From IMG/VR virus record IMGVR_UViG_3300046616_000596, positions 1 through 61,472 of that record: DNA of 61,472 bases. One strand, given 5' to 3'. Positions 46,463 through 55,553 of this stretch are shown here, in pieces; the stretch's first letter is position 1, and every line of letters begins with the position of its first letter. Under the pieces are notes generated by a model that saw only the letters and a list, made by a program, of their open reading frames with translations, searched no databases and was not told the DNA's origin. The position numbers and the translations under genes are program-made. This DNA comes from a virus.

Positions 46463-49400
46463 ATGACTGAAAAGCGGCGCATACAACTCGAAGCGGAGGT
46501 CGATACCACCCGCACGCGAGATGGCTTCCAGGAGATCGGGCAGCAGGCCAATACCATGGCCACGACGGTCACGTCGGCCGGTGAGAGGGCGGGTACTGCG
46601 GTCGGGAACATCGGCAATGGCGCTGACCGTGCTGCCGCAAAGGTTGAGGCTTCACAGCGCAACCTGATTGCCTCCATACAGAGAACCACGACAGCGATGG
46701 AGGCCGGCGGCCGCTCGACTGCCGCTTACTATGAAATGCTGGCTAATCAGCGCAATGTCAGCGCTGATGCCCTGGCGCCGTACATTGCCGCTCTCCGCGC
46801 CGTCGAGGATGCGCAGGCCCGCTCAGCGCAAACGCTTGCCTCGCAGCAGACGGCTCAGCGCCAGGCCGCCGAAGCGGCGCGCGAACAGGCCGCCGCACAG
46901 CGAGAGGTGGCGCAAGCCCAGGCTGGGCGCGATGCTTTCCTGAATAGCCTACGCGAACAGGTAGCGCTGTTCGGCCGTTCGTCCGATGAAACGCTCCGTT
47001 ATCGCGCGGCACAGGCCGGCGTGTCGCAAGAGGCATCGCACCTTATTTTGCAGCTGCAGAACATGCGCGCCGCTCACGAAGGTATAGCGGCGGCCACGCG
47101 GGACGAAGCCGCAGCCGCCCGTGAGGCGCAGCAAGCGCAATCGCGCCGTGACGGCTTTATCGCCAGCCTGCAACAGCAGTCGGAAGCTATCGGTCGCACG
47201 CGCGTTGAATTGTTGGAGATGCAAGCTGCACAGATGGGTGTTGCCACGCAGGCGGCACCGTTCATTGCCCGCCTACGCGAGGCGGATAGTGGAATTGCGA
47301 GCACGGGCATGTCGGCGCGCGCTATGGCGGCATCGTTGCGGCTGGTCCCGGCGCAGCTCACGGACATTGTCGTAGGGTTGCAGGCTGGGCAAGCGCCAAT
47401 GACGGTGATGCTGCAACAAGGTGGCCAGCTGCGCGATATGTTTGGCAGTGCGGGCGCCGCGGCACGCGCGTTGGGCGGATACGTTGTGAGCCTGATTACG
47501 CCACTCACCGTGATCGCCGCCGCTGCTGTTGCACTTGGTGTTGCTTACCACCAGGGCAGCAAGGAGGCTGACGCCTATAACAAGTCGATTATCGTCACCG
47601 GCAATGTCGCGGGGACGACAGCAAACCAGCTCTCGGATATGGCGCGATCCATCGGTGCATCCGTTGGTACGCAAGGTGCAGCCGCGGAAGCACTGGCGTC
47701 ACTCGTGGGTACTGGGCGGGTAAGCGCCGACAACCTGCAGCAGTTCGGTAAAACGGCGGTAACCACCCAGAAAGCGCTCGGCATTGCCGTGGCCGATACC
47801 GTTTCCGCGTTTACTGACCTGGGCAAAGACCCGCTGCAGGCAACCGAACGCCTGAACGACAAATACCATTACCTGACCGCATCGGTGTACGCGCAGATTA
47901 AGGCGCTGGAGGATCAGGGTAAGAAGGACGAGGCAGGCGAGGTCGCGCAAAAGGCATTCTCAGACGCCCTGGAAACGCGGTCGACCAAGATGGTCGCCAA
48001 CCTTGGTCTGGCGGAAAAAGCTTGGGCAGGTATCAGTGGCGCGGCGAAGAAGGCCTGGGATGCGATGCTGGACGTGGGTCGCCAGGAGACGCCGGAGCAG
48101 GAAATTGAACGCCTGCAGGCGAAGATCGCCAAGGCCGCCAAGACCCCTCTAACCATCGACAAGAAGAACGTCGGTGACGCGCTCTTTGCAATTCAGCAGG
48201 ACCGCTTCAATGGCGGCGCGGACGCACGCGGCAATCTCGATGCGGACAAGGCACGCGTTGCGGTTCTGATCGCCCAGGAAGAAGCCAAGAAGCGTATGGC
48301 CGCTATTGACGCGGGCCGTCAGAAGTTTGACGAAGCGGATATCTCTTGGCAGAAGGAGGGTGAGCAATTTCTCTCGCGGAAGGCGCAGCTTGAGAAGGAA
48401 GTCGCCAAGACGCGTGAACTCGGGCTTGCGGCCGGTATGTCCGACGTTGATATCCAAAAGCGCGTCGGTGAAGTCCGGAAAAAGTACTCCGACATCTACA
48501 ACGATAGCGTCAACGCTCAAATTGAGGCTATACAGCGCCGCGGCGATATCGAGGAAGAGCGCGCTAAGCGCACTCGGATGGTGGTGACGGCGGAACAGGC
48601 CCTTGGATTCACCACTAGCCTCGATTCTCAGTTTAAGTACGAAGAAAAGCTTGAGGCCCTGGATCAGGCCGCATTCGAGCGCGAGAAGAAGCGCCTCCAG
48701 GAGAAGCTTGCGCTGACCGCGCAGAAACCGAACAGCGAAAAAGACCAGGCGGAACTGCGTGGGCAGATTGCGAAAGTGGAAGAGGCTCAAGAGACTCGAA
48801 GGCTCGAACTCAAACAAAAGATTATAAAGCTCGACACGGACGATAACGCGCGCATCGCCGCCAATCTTAATGCTCTCTCCGATGCGCGCAGCAATGAGCT
48901 GAACTCCCTCAACCAGCAGCTCCAGGCACAAAAGGATTCGAATGCGGAAATTGGCCTAAGCCGTACGGGCGTGGCAGATCTTCGGATGAAGATCGCCGAC
49001 GAAACTGCGACTCGCTACGAGAACGAGGCTTCGATCATTTCCGGTAATGAGGCGCGGAAAAAAGACGCCGACACGATGAGGGAAAGCGCGGCGCGCATTC
49101 GCGAAATTGCACAGGCGCAGCGCGACGGAATTATCAAACAGGAAGACTTTGAGCGTCAAAGGAATTTCTGGTCATCGATCGATAACGCCGCGCATCAGGC
49201 CTTCCTGTCGATCGGTGAGGGCGGCAAGTCCGTCGCCCAGCGTCTAAAGGATAGTTTCAAGAGCATCTTCTTTGACTGGCTGTACCAGATGACCATCAAG
49301 AAGTGGATCATCAACGTCGGTACCGGCTTGGGCGCTCCGGTTGGCGTTTTTGGAAGTGCCGCGAGTGCTGCATCTGGCCCAGGTTCTGCGGCCAATGTAG

Positions 49401-51823
49401 CCGGTGAGGTTGGTGGTGCTTTCAGCCTCGCTGGCGCAGCTTCCAATTTATACGGGGCGCTCACAGGCGGTGCAACCCTCTCGGGAGGCTTGGGAACCGG
49501 CTTCCTTGGCAGTCTGGCCGGCGGATTGAATGGCGCAGGTATCGGTTCGGCTCTGGAATCGACGCTCGGCATGCAAATCGGTAACAGCATTGCGAGCACT
49601 GTAGGCACTTCCGTGGCAGGAGCCCTTTCCACCGGTCTTGGCGCGATAGCAACGGCGCTTCCATGGGTTGGCGGCGCCATGGCTGCGCTCAGCCTCGGCA
49701 AAGCCGCTTTCGGCCACGGACCCAAAGAAGTAACCTCCGCCGGCATCCAAGGCACTTTCGGCACTGATACTTTCACTGGCCTCCAGTTCCAGGACTGGGT
49801 GAAGAAGGGCGGCTGGTTCAGCTCGGACAAGAAAGGCACGGACACGCCTGGACTTGATCCACAGACTCAGAGCGCGCTGAATACTACCTACAAGAGCATC
49901 AAAGATGCCACGTCTGAGTATGCCAAGGCCCTGGGCCTTTCGACTGACACGATCGACGGCTACAGCAAGCAGATCAAACTGGCTCTGACGTCAGATAAAG
50001 ATCAAAACGACAAGCTGATTGCGGAAATGTTTGCCGGGATCAGCAACGATCTGGCATCCAGCCTGCTGCCGAACATCGCCGCGCTTGAGAAGGCAGGGGA
50101 GTCCGCAGGTGCTGCGCTGCAGCGCCTAGCCGGTGACTTCGCGGTCGTCTCTGCGTCGATGAAGGCGATCGGGGTGGACGCGGACAAAGCCTTCGGCGCC
50201 GTGGGTGCAGCTTCGCTCGAGGCGCGCGAACGGCTCATCGCCCTGGCTGGCGGTATCGATAAGTTCGGTACGCAATCGGAATTCTTCGCGCAAAACTTCC
50301 TCACCAACGAGCAGAAGATCGCGCCGACTCAAAAGCTAGTTGCCGCCGGGTTGGCGGAGCTTGGCTACTCCAGCCTGAAAACGGTCGATGACTTCCGCGG
50401 TGCAGTGCTTGGCCTGGCGGATTCCAGCGCCCTGGCTACAGAGTCCGGAGCAAAGACTTATGCTGGCCTACTAAAGCTCGCCCCTGCATTCTTTGACCTG
50501 GCCACATACATGGACGGCGTTACAAAGGCAGCAAAGGAGTTGGCGGAGACCAACCTGGCGAAAGCTCTGCGGGATGCCGCCGACGAGGCGAGCAACTATA
50601 TGTCCGGCGTAAATGCATCATTAGATGCAGTGAAAGCAGTCATCGACCGCGACAAAAACGTGGTGCAGCAAGCCTACGACGCAGCGATGAGCGGCTTCAC
50701 CAAGCGCATCGACAAGCTTAATGATGCGATCGGCAAGACCAAGTCTATTGTCGATGTGCTGCATGGTGCCCTCGATAATCTCGATGTGCCGAACCAAGGC
50801 GACGCAGCTCGCGCCATGGCTGCAGCACAACTGAAGTCTTTCGCCACTATGGCTAAGGCAGGCGGCGTGCTTCCGGATGTGGAGATACTCCGCAAAGCCA
50901 TCACTGGCGCAACGAAGTTCAGCGAGGACAACTACACTTCGTTCGCAGACTACCAGCGCGACGTCATCAGTACCCGCGGCGATATCGCTGCCCTGGGCGG
51001 CATCGCGGACGACAAGCTTGACCTGCAGCAGAAACAACTCGATGCGCTGACCTCACAAAAAGACGCAGCTCAAGCGTATTACGAATCGCAGCTCAATGGG
51101 CTGAATTCGCAGCTGGAGTACGCGCAGCAACAGGTCGACCTGCTCTCCGGTATTGATACGTCACTCATGACGCTGTCGCAAGCCATGGCTTCCCTGAAGA
51201 CAACCGTTGCAGCCGCTCAGGGTAACTCCGCGGTCGGCGTAAATGCCCAAATCTCCGCCGCTTACCAGCAGTACCTTGGCCGCGCGCCGGAACAAGCCGG
51301 CATGGAGTTCTACCAAAAAGCCTACTACTCCGGTCAATCCACGCTCGATCAGATCGTCAACTTCATCAAAAACTCACCGGAGGCTGGCATCGTGCGCGGC
51401 AATGGTGGTGGCAGCAATGCCAACCCAGCGCCTTGGGCAGCTTCGGCGTCAAACAGCAGTCAACTCGGTACGCCGGAAACGAATCCGTTCTATTGGGCTG
51501 AGCGTGACATGTATGGACTGAAGGGCTTTGCGAGCGGCGGCGACTTCGCGGGCGGGCTGCGCATCGTCGGTGAGAACGGGCCGGAACTGGAAGCGACCGG
51601 ACCATCGCGGATCTTCAACGCAAGCCAGACGGCAAGCATGCTGCGTGGCGGCAATTCCGACGCACTAGCGCAAGAGGTCAAAGAGCTGCGCAAGGAGTTG
51701 AGCAAGTCCCGCGAAGAGATGAATCGCGCTCTCTACGCCATCGCTAAAAACACCATGAACACTGCAGACCACCTCGACAACGCAGTGAACGGCGACGTTC
51801 CTTTGACTGTTTCAGCCATCTGA
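46463..51823 (+). CDS. Tape measure protein, 1786 aa
   Basis: This is a long tape measure protein that fixes tail length. The N-terminal ~280 residues are coiled coil, then a TMP_2-like block (VPAQLTDIVVGLQAGQAPMT, GNVAGTTANQLSDMARSIGA) near 300-480. Gly/Ala hydrophobic stretches appear around 960-1080. A DUF4214-like segment (AYQQYLGRAPEQAGMEFYQK) is near residue 1597. At ~0.15 nm per residue the tail would be roughly 270 nm, a rule-of-thumb estimate. Confidence 0.93.
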   Translation: MTEKRRIQLEAEVDTTRTRDGFQEIGQQANTMATTVTSAGERAGTAVGNIGNGADRAAAKVEASQRNLIASIQRTTTAMEAGGRSTAAYYEMLANQRNVSADALAPYIAALRAVEDAQARSAQTLASQQTAQRQAAEAAREQAAAQREVAQAQAGRDAFLNSLREQVALFGRSSDETLRYRAAQAGVSQEASHLILQLQNMRAAHEGIAAATRDEAAAAREAQQAQSRRDGFIASLQQQSEAIGRTRVELLEMQAAQMGVATQAAPFIARLREADSGIASTGMSARAMAASLRLVPAQLTDIVVGLQAGQAPMTVMLQQGGQLRDMFGSAGAAARALGGYVVSLITPLTVIAAAAVALGVAYHQGSKEADAYNKSIIVTGNVAGTTANQLSDMARSIGASVGTQGAAAEALASLVGTGRVSADNLQQFGKTAVTTQKALGIAVADTVSAFTDLGKDPLQATERLNDKYHYLTASVYAQIKALEDQGKKDEAGEVAQKAFSDALETRSTKMVANLGLAEKAWAGISGAAKKAWDAMLDVGRQETPEQEIERLQAKIAKAAKTPLTIDKKNVGDALFAIQQDRFNGGADARGNLDADKARVAVLIAQEEAKKRMAAIDAGRQKFDEADISWQKEGEQFLSRKAQLEKEVAKTRELGLAAGMSDVDIQKRVGEVRKKYSDIYNDSVNAQIEAIQRRGDIEEERAKRTRMVVTAEQALGFTTSLDSQFKYEEKLEALDQAAFEREKKRLQEKLALTAQKPNSEKDQAELRGQIAKVEEAQETRRLELKQKIIKLDTDDNARIAANLNALSDARSNELNSLNQQLQAQKDSNAEIGLSRTGVADLRMKIADETATRYENEASIISGNEARKKDADTMRESAARIREIAQAQRDGIIKQEDFERQRNFWSSIDNAAHQAFLSIGEGGKSVAQRLKDSFKSIFFDWLYQMTIKKWIINVGTGLGAPVGVFGSAASAASGPGSAANVAGEVGGAFSLAGAASNLYGALTGGATLSGGLGTGFLGSLAGGLNGAGIGSALESTLGMQIGNSIASTVGTSVAGALSTGLGAIATALPWVGGAMAALSLGKAAFGHGPKEVTSAGIQGTFGTDTFTGLQFQDWVKKGGWFSSDKKGTDTPGLDPQTQSALNTTYKSIKDATSEYAKALGLSTDTIDGYSKQIKLALTSDKDQNDKLIAEMFAGISNDLASSLLPNIAALEKAGESAGAALQRLAGDFAVVSASMKAIGVDADKAFGAVGAASLEARERLIALAGGIDKFGTQSEFFAQNFLTNEQKIAPTQKLVAAGLAELGYSSLKTVDDFRGAVLGLADSSALATESGAKTYAGLLKLAPAFFDLATYMDGVTKAAKELAETNLAKALRDAADEASNYMSGVNASLDAVKAVIDRDKNVVQQAYDAAMSGFTKRIDKLNDAIGKTKSIVDVLHGALDNLDVPNQGDAARAMAAAQLKSFATMAKAGGVLPDVEILRKAITGATKFSEDNYTSFADYQRDVISTRGDIAALGGIADDKLDLQQKQLDALTSQKDAAQAYYESQLNGLNSQLEYAQQQVDLLSGIDTSLMTLSQAMASLKTTVAAAQGNSAVGVNAQISAAYQQYLGRAPEQAGMEFYQKAYYSGQSTLDQIVNFIKNSPEAGIVRGNGGGSNANPAPWAASASNSSQLGTPETNPFYWAERDMYGLKGFASGGDFAGGLRIVGENGPELEATGPSRIFNASQTASMLRGGNSDALAQEVKELRKELSKSREEMNRALYAIAKNTMNTADHLDNAVNGDVPLTVSAI

Positions 51824-51827
51824 CCTC

Positions 51828-53420
51828 ATGATCATTATTGAACCTACCGCGATGTCGGATGCGGGGTACACCCGCGCCGGTCCAGGCTGCTACACGGACT
51901 ACAACGGCGTACTTCAGACAGCGGCAGCGAATGAGTTGCGGGTGTCGTATGACCCGTCAGACCTCACGAAGCCGCCGTCTGTGTTGCTGGAGGCGGCAGG
52001 GATTAACCTGGCGCTGCAGTCGGAGGCATTGGACTCCGCCCCGTGGGCGACATATGCCTGCTCGGTAGGTGCTAATAATTCTCAGTCACCTGCATATACG
52101 GCAACAGCCGACAAGCTGTTTGAAGATACGTCGAATGGAGCGCATGGTTGGTTCCAAACCACGACATATGCTGCAAGCACCGTCTACACACTTTCATTCT
52201 TCGTAAAGGCCGCTGGCAGGACCGCGATTTATGCAGAGGCTCAAACTTTAGTCCCTACATTTCCGTCGGCAATTTTTGATCTAAGCGCCAAGTCAACCAA
52301 CTCATCTTCAGCCACGATCAAGAGTGCTGGCAATGGATGGTACTTCTGCACACTGACCTTCAATAGTGGAATCGGGGTAGCAGCCAATAACATCAATTTC
52401 AATATCGTAAGCGGATCGTCGGTCAGGAGCTACCAAGGCGACGGCTCCAGTGGTCTGCTGGTATGGGGTGTGCAGCTAGAAGTCGGCGCGAAGGCGACCA
52501 GCTACATCCCCACTACCAGCGCCGCCGTCACTCGCGCAGCCGACGTAATCGGTACTCCTACCGGCACGCTTCTCAGCTCCAACATCGCCGAGAACGAATA
52601 TCCGCCCTATGCAGTGGGCACTTCGTTTGCGCTGAATGCCTTCTGCATCGACCCGCCAAACCACCTGATCTACCAGTCGGCGGTTGCCTCCAATCTGGGG
52701 AACGCGCTGACCGATGAAACCAAGTGGACAAAGATCGGCTACACGAACCGCTGGCGCGCGATTGACCAGTACAACAACACGGTCACCTCAAACCCGGAGC
52801 GCATCGTCTACGTGTTCACGCCGCAGCAGCTTGCGCAAGGCTTCTACCTGGGCGGGCTCGATGCGGACGAAGTCCAGGTGGTTGTGCAAGACCCGGTCGA
52901 GGGCATCGTCTACAACGAGGTCCAAAGCCAGCAGGTATCGAACAGCCAAAGCAGCTACTACCGCTGGATGTTCAGCCGCATCCGGCGCAAGACCTTCGCT
53001 GTCTCGGTCATGCTGCCGCCATACGCCAACGCGATTGTCACGATCATCATCAAGAAGCCAGGCGGCACGGCTAAGTGCGGCATGTGCGTGCTTGGGCCTC
53101 TCATGGACATCGGCCTTGCCCAGTACGGCCTTGGCGCGGAAATCAAAGACTACTCCACCACGAAATTCGAGTTCGACGGCACCAGCACGACCACTGAGCG
53201 CGGCTACTCCAAGCGCCTTTCGGTCGATGTGATCGTGGAGAACGACAACCTCGATTACGTCAACGAGCTACTCATCAACTATCGCCAAAAGAACGTCGTC
53301 TACGTCGGTTCTGTCCTATGGGGTATGGCGATCGCTTACGGGAAATTCTCGTCCTTTAAACCCGTCATTACGGAGTTTGAAATCTCCAAGATGGCAATGC
53401 AAATCGAGGGCACTGTGTAA
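51828..53420 (+). CDS. Tail tip protein with carbohydrate-binding-like N-terminus, 530 aa
   Basis: The first ~240 residues look like a jelly-roll carbohydrate-binding domain common in phage spikes (LEAAGINLALQSEALDSAPW, GKATSYIPTTSAAVTRAAD-type end). The C-terminal ~200 residues (YYRWMFSRIRRKTFAVSVML, KYGLGAEIKDY-type region) look like a tail tip or baseplate protein. It follows the tape measure directly, so it may replace the usual lambda M/L/K/I/J set. The role is inferred. Confidence 0.65.
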   Translation: MIIIEPTAMSDAGYTRAGPGCYTDYNGVLQTAAANELRVSYDPSDLTKPPSVLLEAAGINLALQSEALDSAPWATYACSVGANNSQSPAYTATADKLFEDTSNGAHGWFQTTTYAASTVYTLSFFVKAAGRTAIYAEAQTLVPTFPSAIFDLSAKSTNSSSATIKSAGNGWYFCTLTFNSGIGVAANNINFNIVSGSSVRSYQGDGSSGLLVWGVQLEVGAKATSYIPTTSAAVTRAADVIGTPTGTLLSSNIAENEYPPYAVGTSFALNAFCIDPPNHLIYQSAVASNLGNALTDETKWTKIGYTNRWRAIDQYNNTVTSNPERIVYVFTPQQLAQGFYLGGLDADEVQVVVQDPVEGIVYNEVQSQQVSNSQSSYYRWMFSRIRRKTFAVSVMLPPYANAIVTIIIKKPGGTAKCGMCVLGPLMDIGLAQYGLGAEIKDYSTTKFEFDGTSTTTERGYSKRLSVDVIVENDNLDYVNELLINYRQKNVVYVGSVLWGMAIAYGKFSSFKPVITEFEISKMAMQIEGTV

Positions 53421-54535
53421 TGACTTTCACTTCTATTGATCCCATCCCAACCGGTCTGCGCAGTCAGCAGCAAGCGGTGTTTGATGCGGCGATGGCGGGC
53501 TTCATGCAGCAGCTACCGACGACTGTCACGCAGATGAACACGGCAGGCTCGCAGACGGACGTGAATGCCGCTGCGGCTACTACTGGCGCGAATTCGGCAA
53601 CGGCACAGGCTTTGATTGCCACTTCGGCGGCAGCCGTGGCCACGTCGGCATCCGGTGCGTTGATGTTCAATAGCGGGACGAGCTACACGCAGGGACAGGC
53701 CGCCATCTCCCTCGTGAACTTCCAGACATACCGGCGCAAGACGGCGGGCGCGAGCGCCACCGATCCCGCGAACGACCCGACCAACTGGAATATCGGCAAT
53801 CAGACCCTGCAGATATACACTCCGCGCACGTCGAATATCCAGCTCGTGCAATCAGACAGCGGCAGGCTGATCGATGTGACGAGCGGCAGCTTTACGCAAA
53901 CCTTAGCCGCAGGGATATCCCTCGGTATCGGCTGGTATGTGGATTACAGGAATTCTGGTACGGGCGATGTGCTTATCGACCCTAATACCTCGGAACAGAT
54001 TGCCGGCGCTCTGACATTTAGTCCGACCAAATCCGGGCAGAGCACGTACCGCATCAGCTGGGATGGGTCAGCTTTCCAAGTGGTCATTTTGTCGGCCATT
54101 TCCGGCTACATAAAGGTGAGTGATCAGAAGGCAAGCGGCACGCAAGGCGGTACCGCTACGACTACGAACATCACGGCGGTTCGCACCTTGAATACTGTGG
54201 AGGCGAACACGATTGCCGGTGCTTCTCTCGCAGCAAACACTGTAACGCTTCCGGCGGGCACCTACAGAGTGCGCGCCTCGGCGCCATTCTGCTCCACCGG
54301 CACCTCAAAAATTTTCCTCTACAACAACACGGATAGCACTTACACGGTAATTGGCGACTCGCTCTTAACGCCCGGCACGGCGACTCTCTACGGGCAGTTC
54401 ACTATCACGGCGCAAAAAGATTTCCGCATAAGGTACTACGTCGGCACAACGTCAGGAACAAATGATCTCGGGGCTAATGTGAACTCTGGTCAGGTCGAAG
54501 TTTATGCGCAAGCGGAATTTACAAAGGCGGCATGA
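53420..54535 (+). CDS. Tail fibre protein, 371 aa
   Basis: The N-terminal part (RSQQQAVFDAAMAGFMQQLP) is helical, followed by Ala/Thr-rich trimer-like repeats. The C-terminal ~170 residues are a beta domain (NTIAGASLAANTVTLPAGTY, IFLYNNTDSTYTVIGDS) of the C1q/TNF-like type often found as receptor-binding heads. It starts on the stop of the previous gene and probably makes the receptor fibre. Confidence 0.7.
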   Translation: MTFTSIDPIPTGLRSQQQAVFDAAMAGFMQQLPTTVTQMNTAGSQTDVNAAAATTGANSATAQALIATSAAAVATSASGALMFNSGTSYTQGQAAISLVNFQTYRRKTAGASATDPANDPTNWNIGNQTLQIYTPRTSNIQLVQSDSGRLIDVTSGSFTQTLAAGISLGIGWYVDYRNSGTGDVLIDPNTSEQIAGALTFSPTKSGQSTYRISWDGSAFQVVILSAISGYIKVSDQKASGTQGGTATTTNITAVRTLNTVEANTIAGASLAANTVTLPAGTYRVRASAPFCSTGTSKIFLYNNTDSTYTVIGDSLLTPGTATLYGQFTITAQKDFRIRYYVGTTSGTNDLGANVNSGQVEVYAQAEFTKAA

Positions 54536-54963
54536 TGATCTATGTAACCTATGACGAAACCGGCGCGCTGACCGGCTACTACAATCAAGACCTGCACCCG
54601 GATCATGTGGTCTGCCATATCGAGGTCGCCGAGCCACTGGTAAATCATTGGACCAGCTACCAGGCCAATGCCGCGCGCAATGGACTGGAAGACGCGCCGC
54701 CGTACGTGCCGCCGGTCGTTGTGCCCGCCAGTATTACACGCCGCCAAGCCCGGCAGAAACTCTTGCTCGCTGGTCTACTGGACTCCGTAGAGCCGATGAT
54801 CGAGGCTATTCCCGATGCCACAGCTCGGGCATTGGCGCTGATCGAGTGGCAGGACTCGCAGGTATTCGAGCGCCACCGCCCGCTCGTGATCTCCATAGGC
54901 TCGGCGCTGGGCCTGGATTCAGCGGAACTCGACACGCTGTTCATCGAAGCGAGCGCGCTATGA
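54532..54963 (+). CDS. Tail fibre assembly-like protein, 143 aa
   Basis: The N-terminal part (MMIYVTYDETGALTGYYNQD) and the C-terminal helical part (SITRRQARQKLLLAGLLDSV, LALIEWQDSQVFERHRPLV) resemble tail fibre assembly proteins next to fibre genes in related phages. It overlaps the fibre gene by ATGATG and the next gene by ATGA. Confidence 0.7.
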   Translation: MMIYVTYDETGALTGYYNQDLHPDHVVCHIEVAEPLVNHWTSYQANAARNGLEDAPPYVPPVVVPASITRRQARQKLLLAGLLDSVEPMIEAIPDATARALALIEWQDSQVFERHRPLVISIGSALGLDSAELDTLFIEASAL

Positions 54964-55442
54964 CCTTCCGCGCCTGCTTTTACAAAGGAACGCATCCTGG
55001 CCTGCCTGGGCTCTATAACCGCGCCGTGCGTTGGTGGGACAACTCCGACTACTCGCACATGGAGATTCAGTTCTCCGACGGACTGTCTGCCTCGTCGTCC
55101 TTCATGGACGGCGGTGTGCGGTTCAAACAGATCAACTACAGCACGGGCGAGAACTGGGACTTCATCCCACTCCCGGCCTGGATGGAGCCATTCGCGCGCC
55201 AGTACTTCGAGGATCGCGTCGGCTGGAAGTATGACGTGCTCGGCAATGTCCACTTCGTGTTTTCCCCGATTCGCGGCGATCGCAAGAAACTCTCCTGCTC
55301 CGAGGGTGGTATCGAGGCGTGCAGCATTCCTGTTGGTCAGGGCTTCCGCTTCACCCCCGGTGGTGCCCATGCTCTCCTCTCCAGCCGGATGCTCGCGCAC
55401 TGCGGCCCGACGTTCGTCAGTGTCGAATTCAATAAACAGTAG
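54960..55442 (+). CDS. Permuted NlpC/P60-type (YiiX/YebB-like) peptidase, 160 aa
   Basis: His33 and Glu35 in DYSHMEI come before Cys113 in KKLSCSEG, the order seen in circularly permuted papain-like NlpC/P60 proteins. The protein may cleave peptidoglycan peptides or act on tail assembly. I chose ATG at 54960 for ATGA coupling. Typical siphophages place a K-type NlpC domain before gpJ, so this position is different. Confidence 0.7.
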   Translation: MTFRACFYKGTHPGLPGLYNRAVRWWDNSDYSHMEIQFSDGLSASSSFMDGGVRFKQINYSTGENWDFIPLPAWMEPFARQYFEDRVGWKYDVLGNVHFVFSPIRGDRKKLSCSEGGIEACSIPVGQGFRFTPGGAHALLSSRMLAHCGPTFVSVEFNKQ

Positions 55443-55510
55443 TCCCGCACCACACCCCTGAAATCCCGAACTTCCGGCGTTCGGATTTCTTGCCTCACCC
55501 CTGCTGGAAC

Positions 55511-55536
55511 AGCCCGCCATGCGCGGGCTTTTTTAT
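55511..55536 (+). terminator. Intrinsic terminator before tailspike gene
   Basis: AGCCCGC-CATGC-GCGGGCT with six T separates the peptidase gene from the tailspike gene. The ribosome site of the latter follows directly (GAGGACAT). Confidence 0.85.
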
Positions 55537-55553
55537 TTCGACAGAGGACATAG

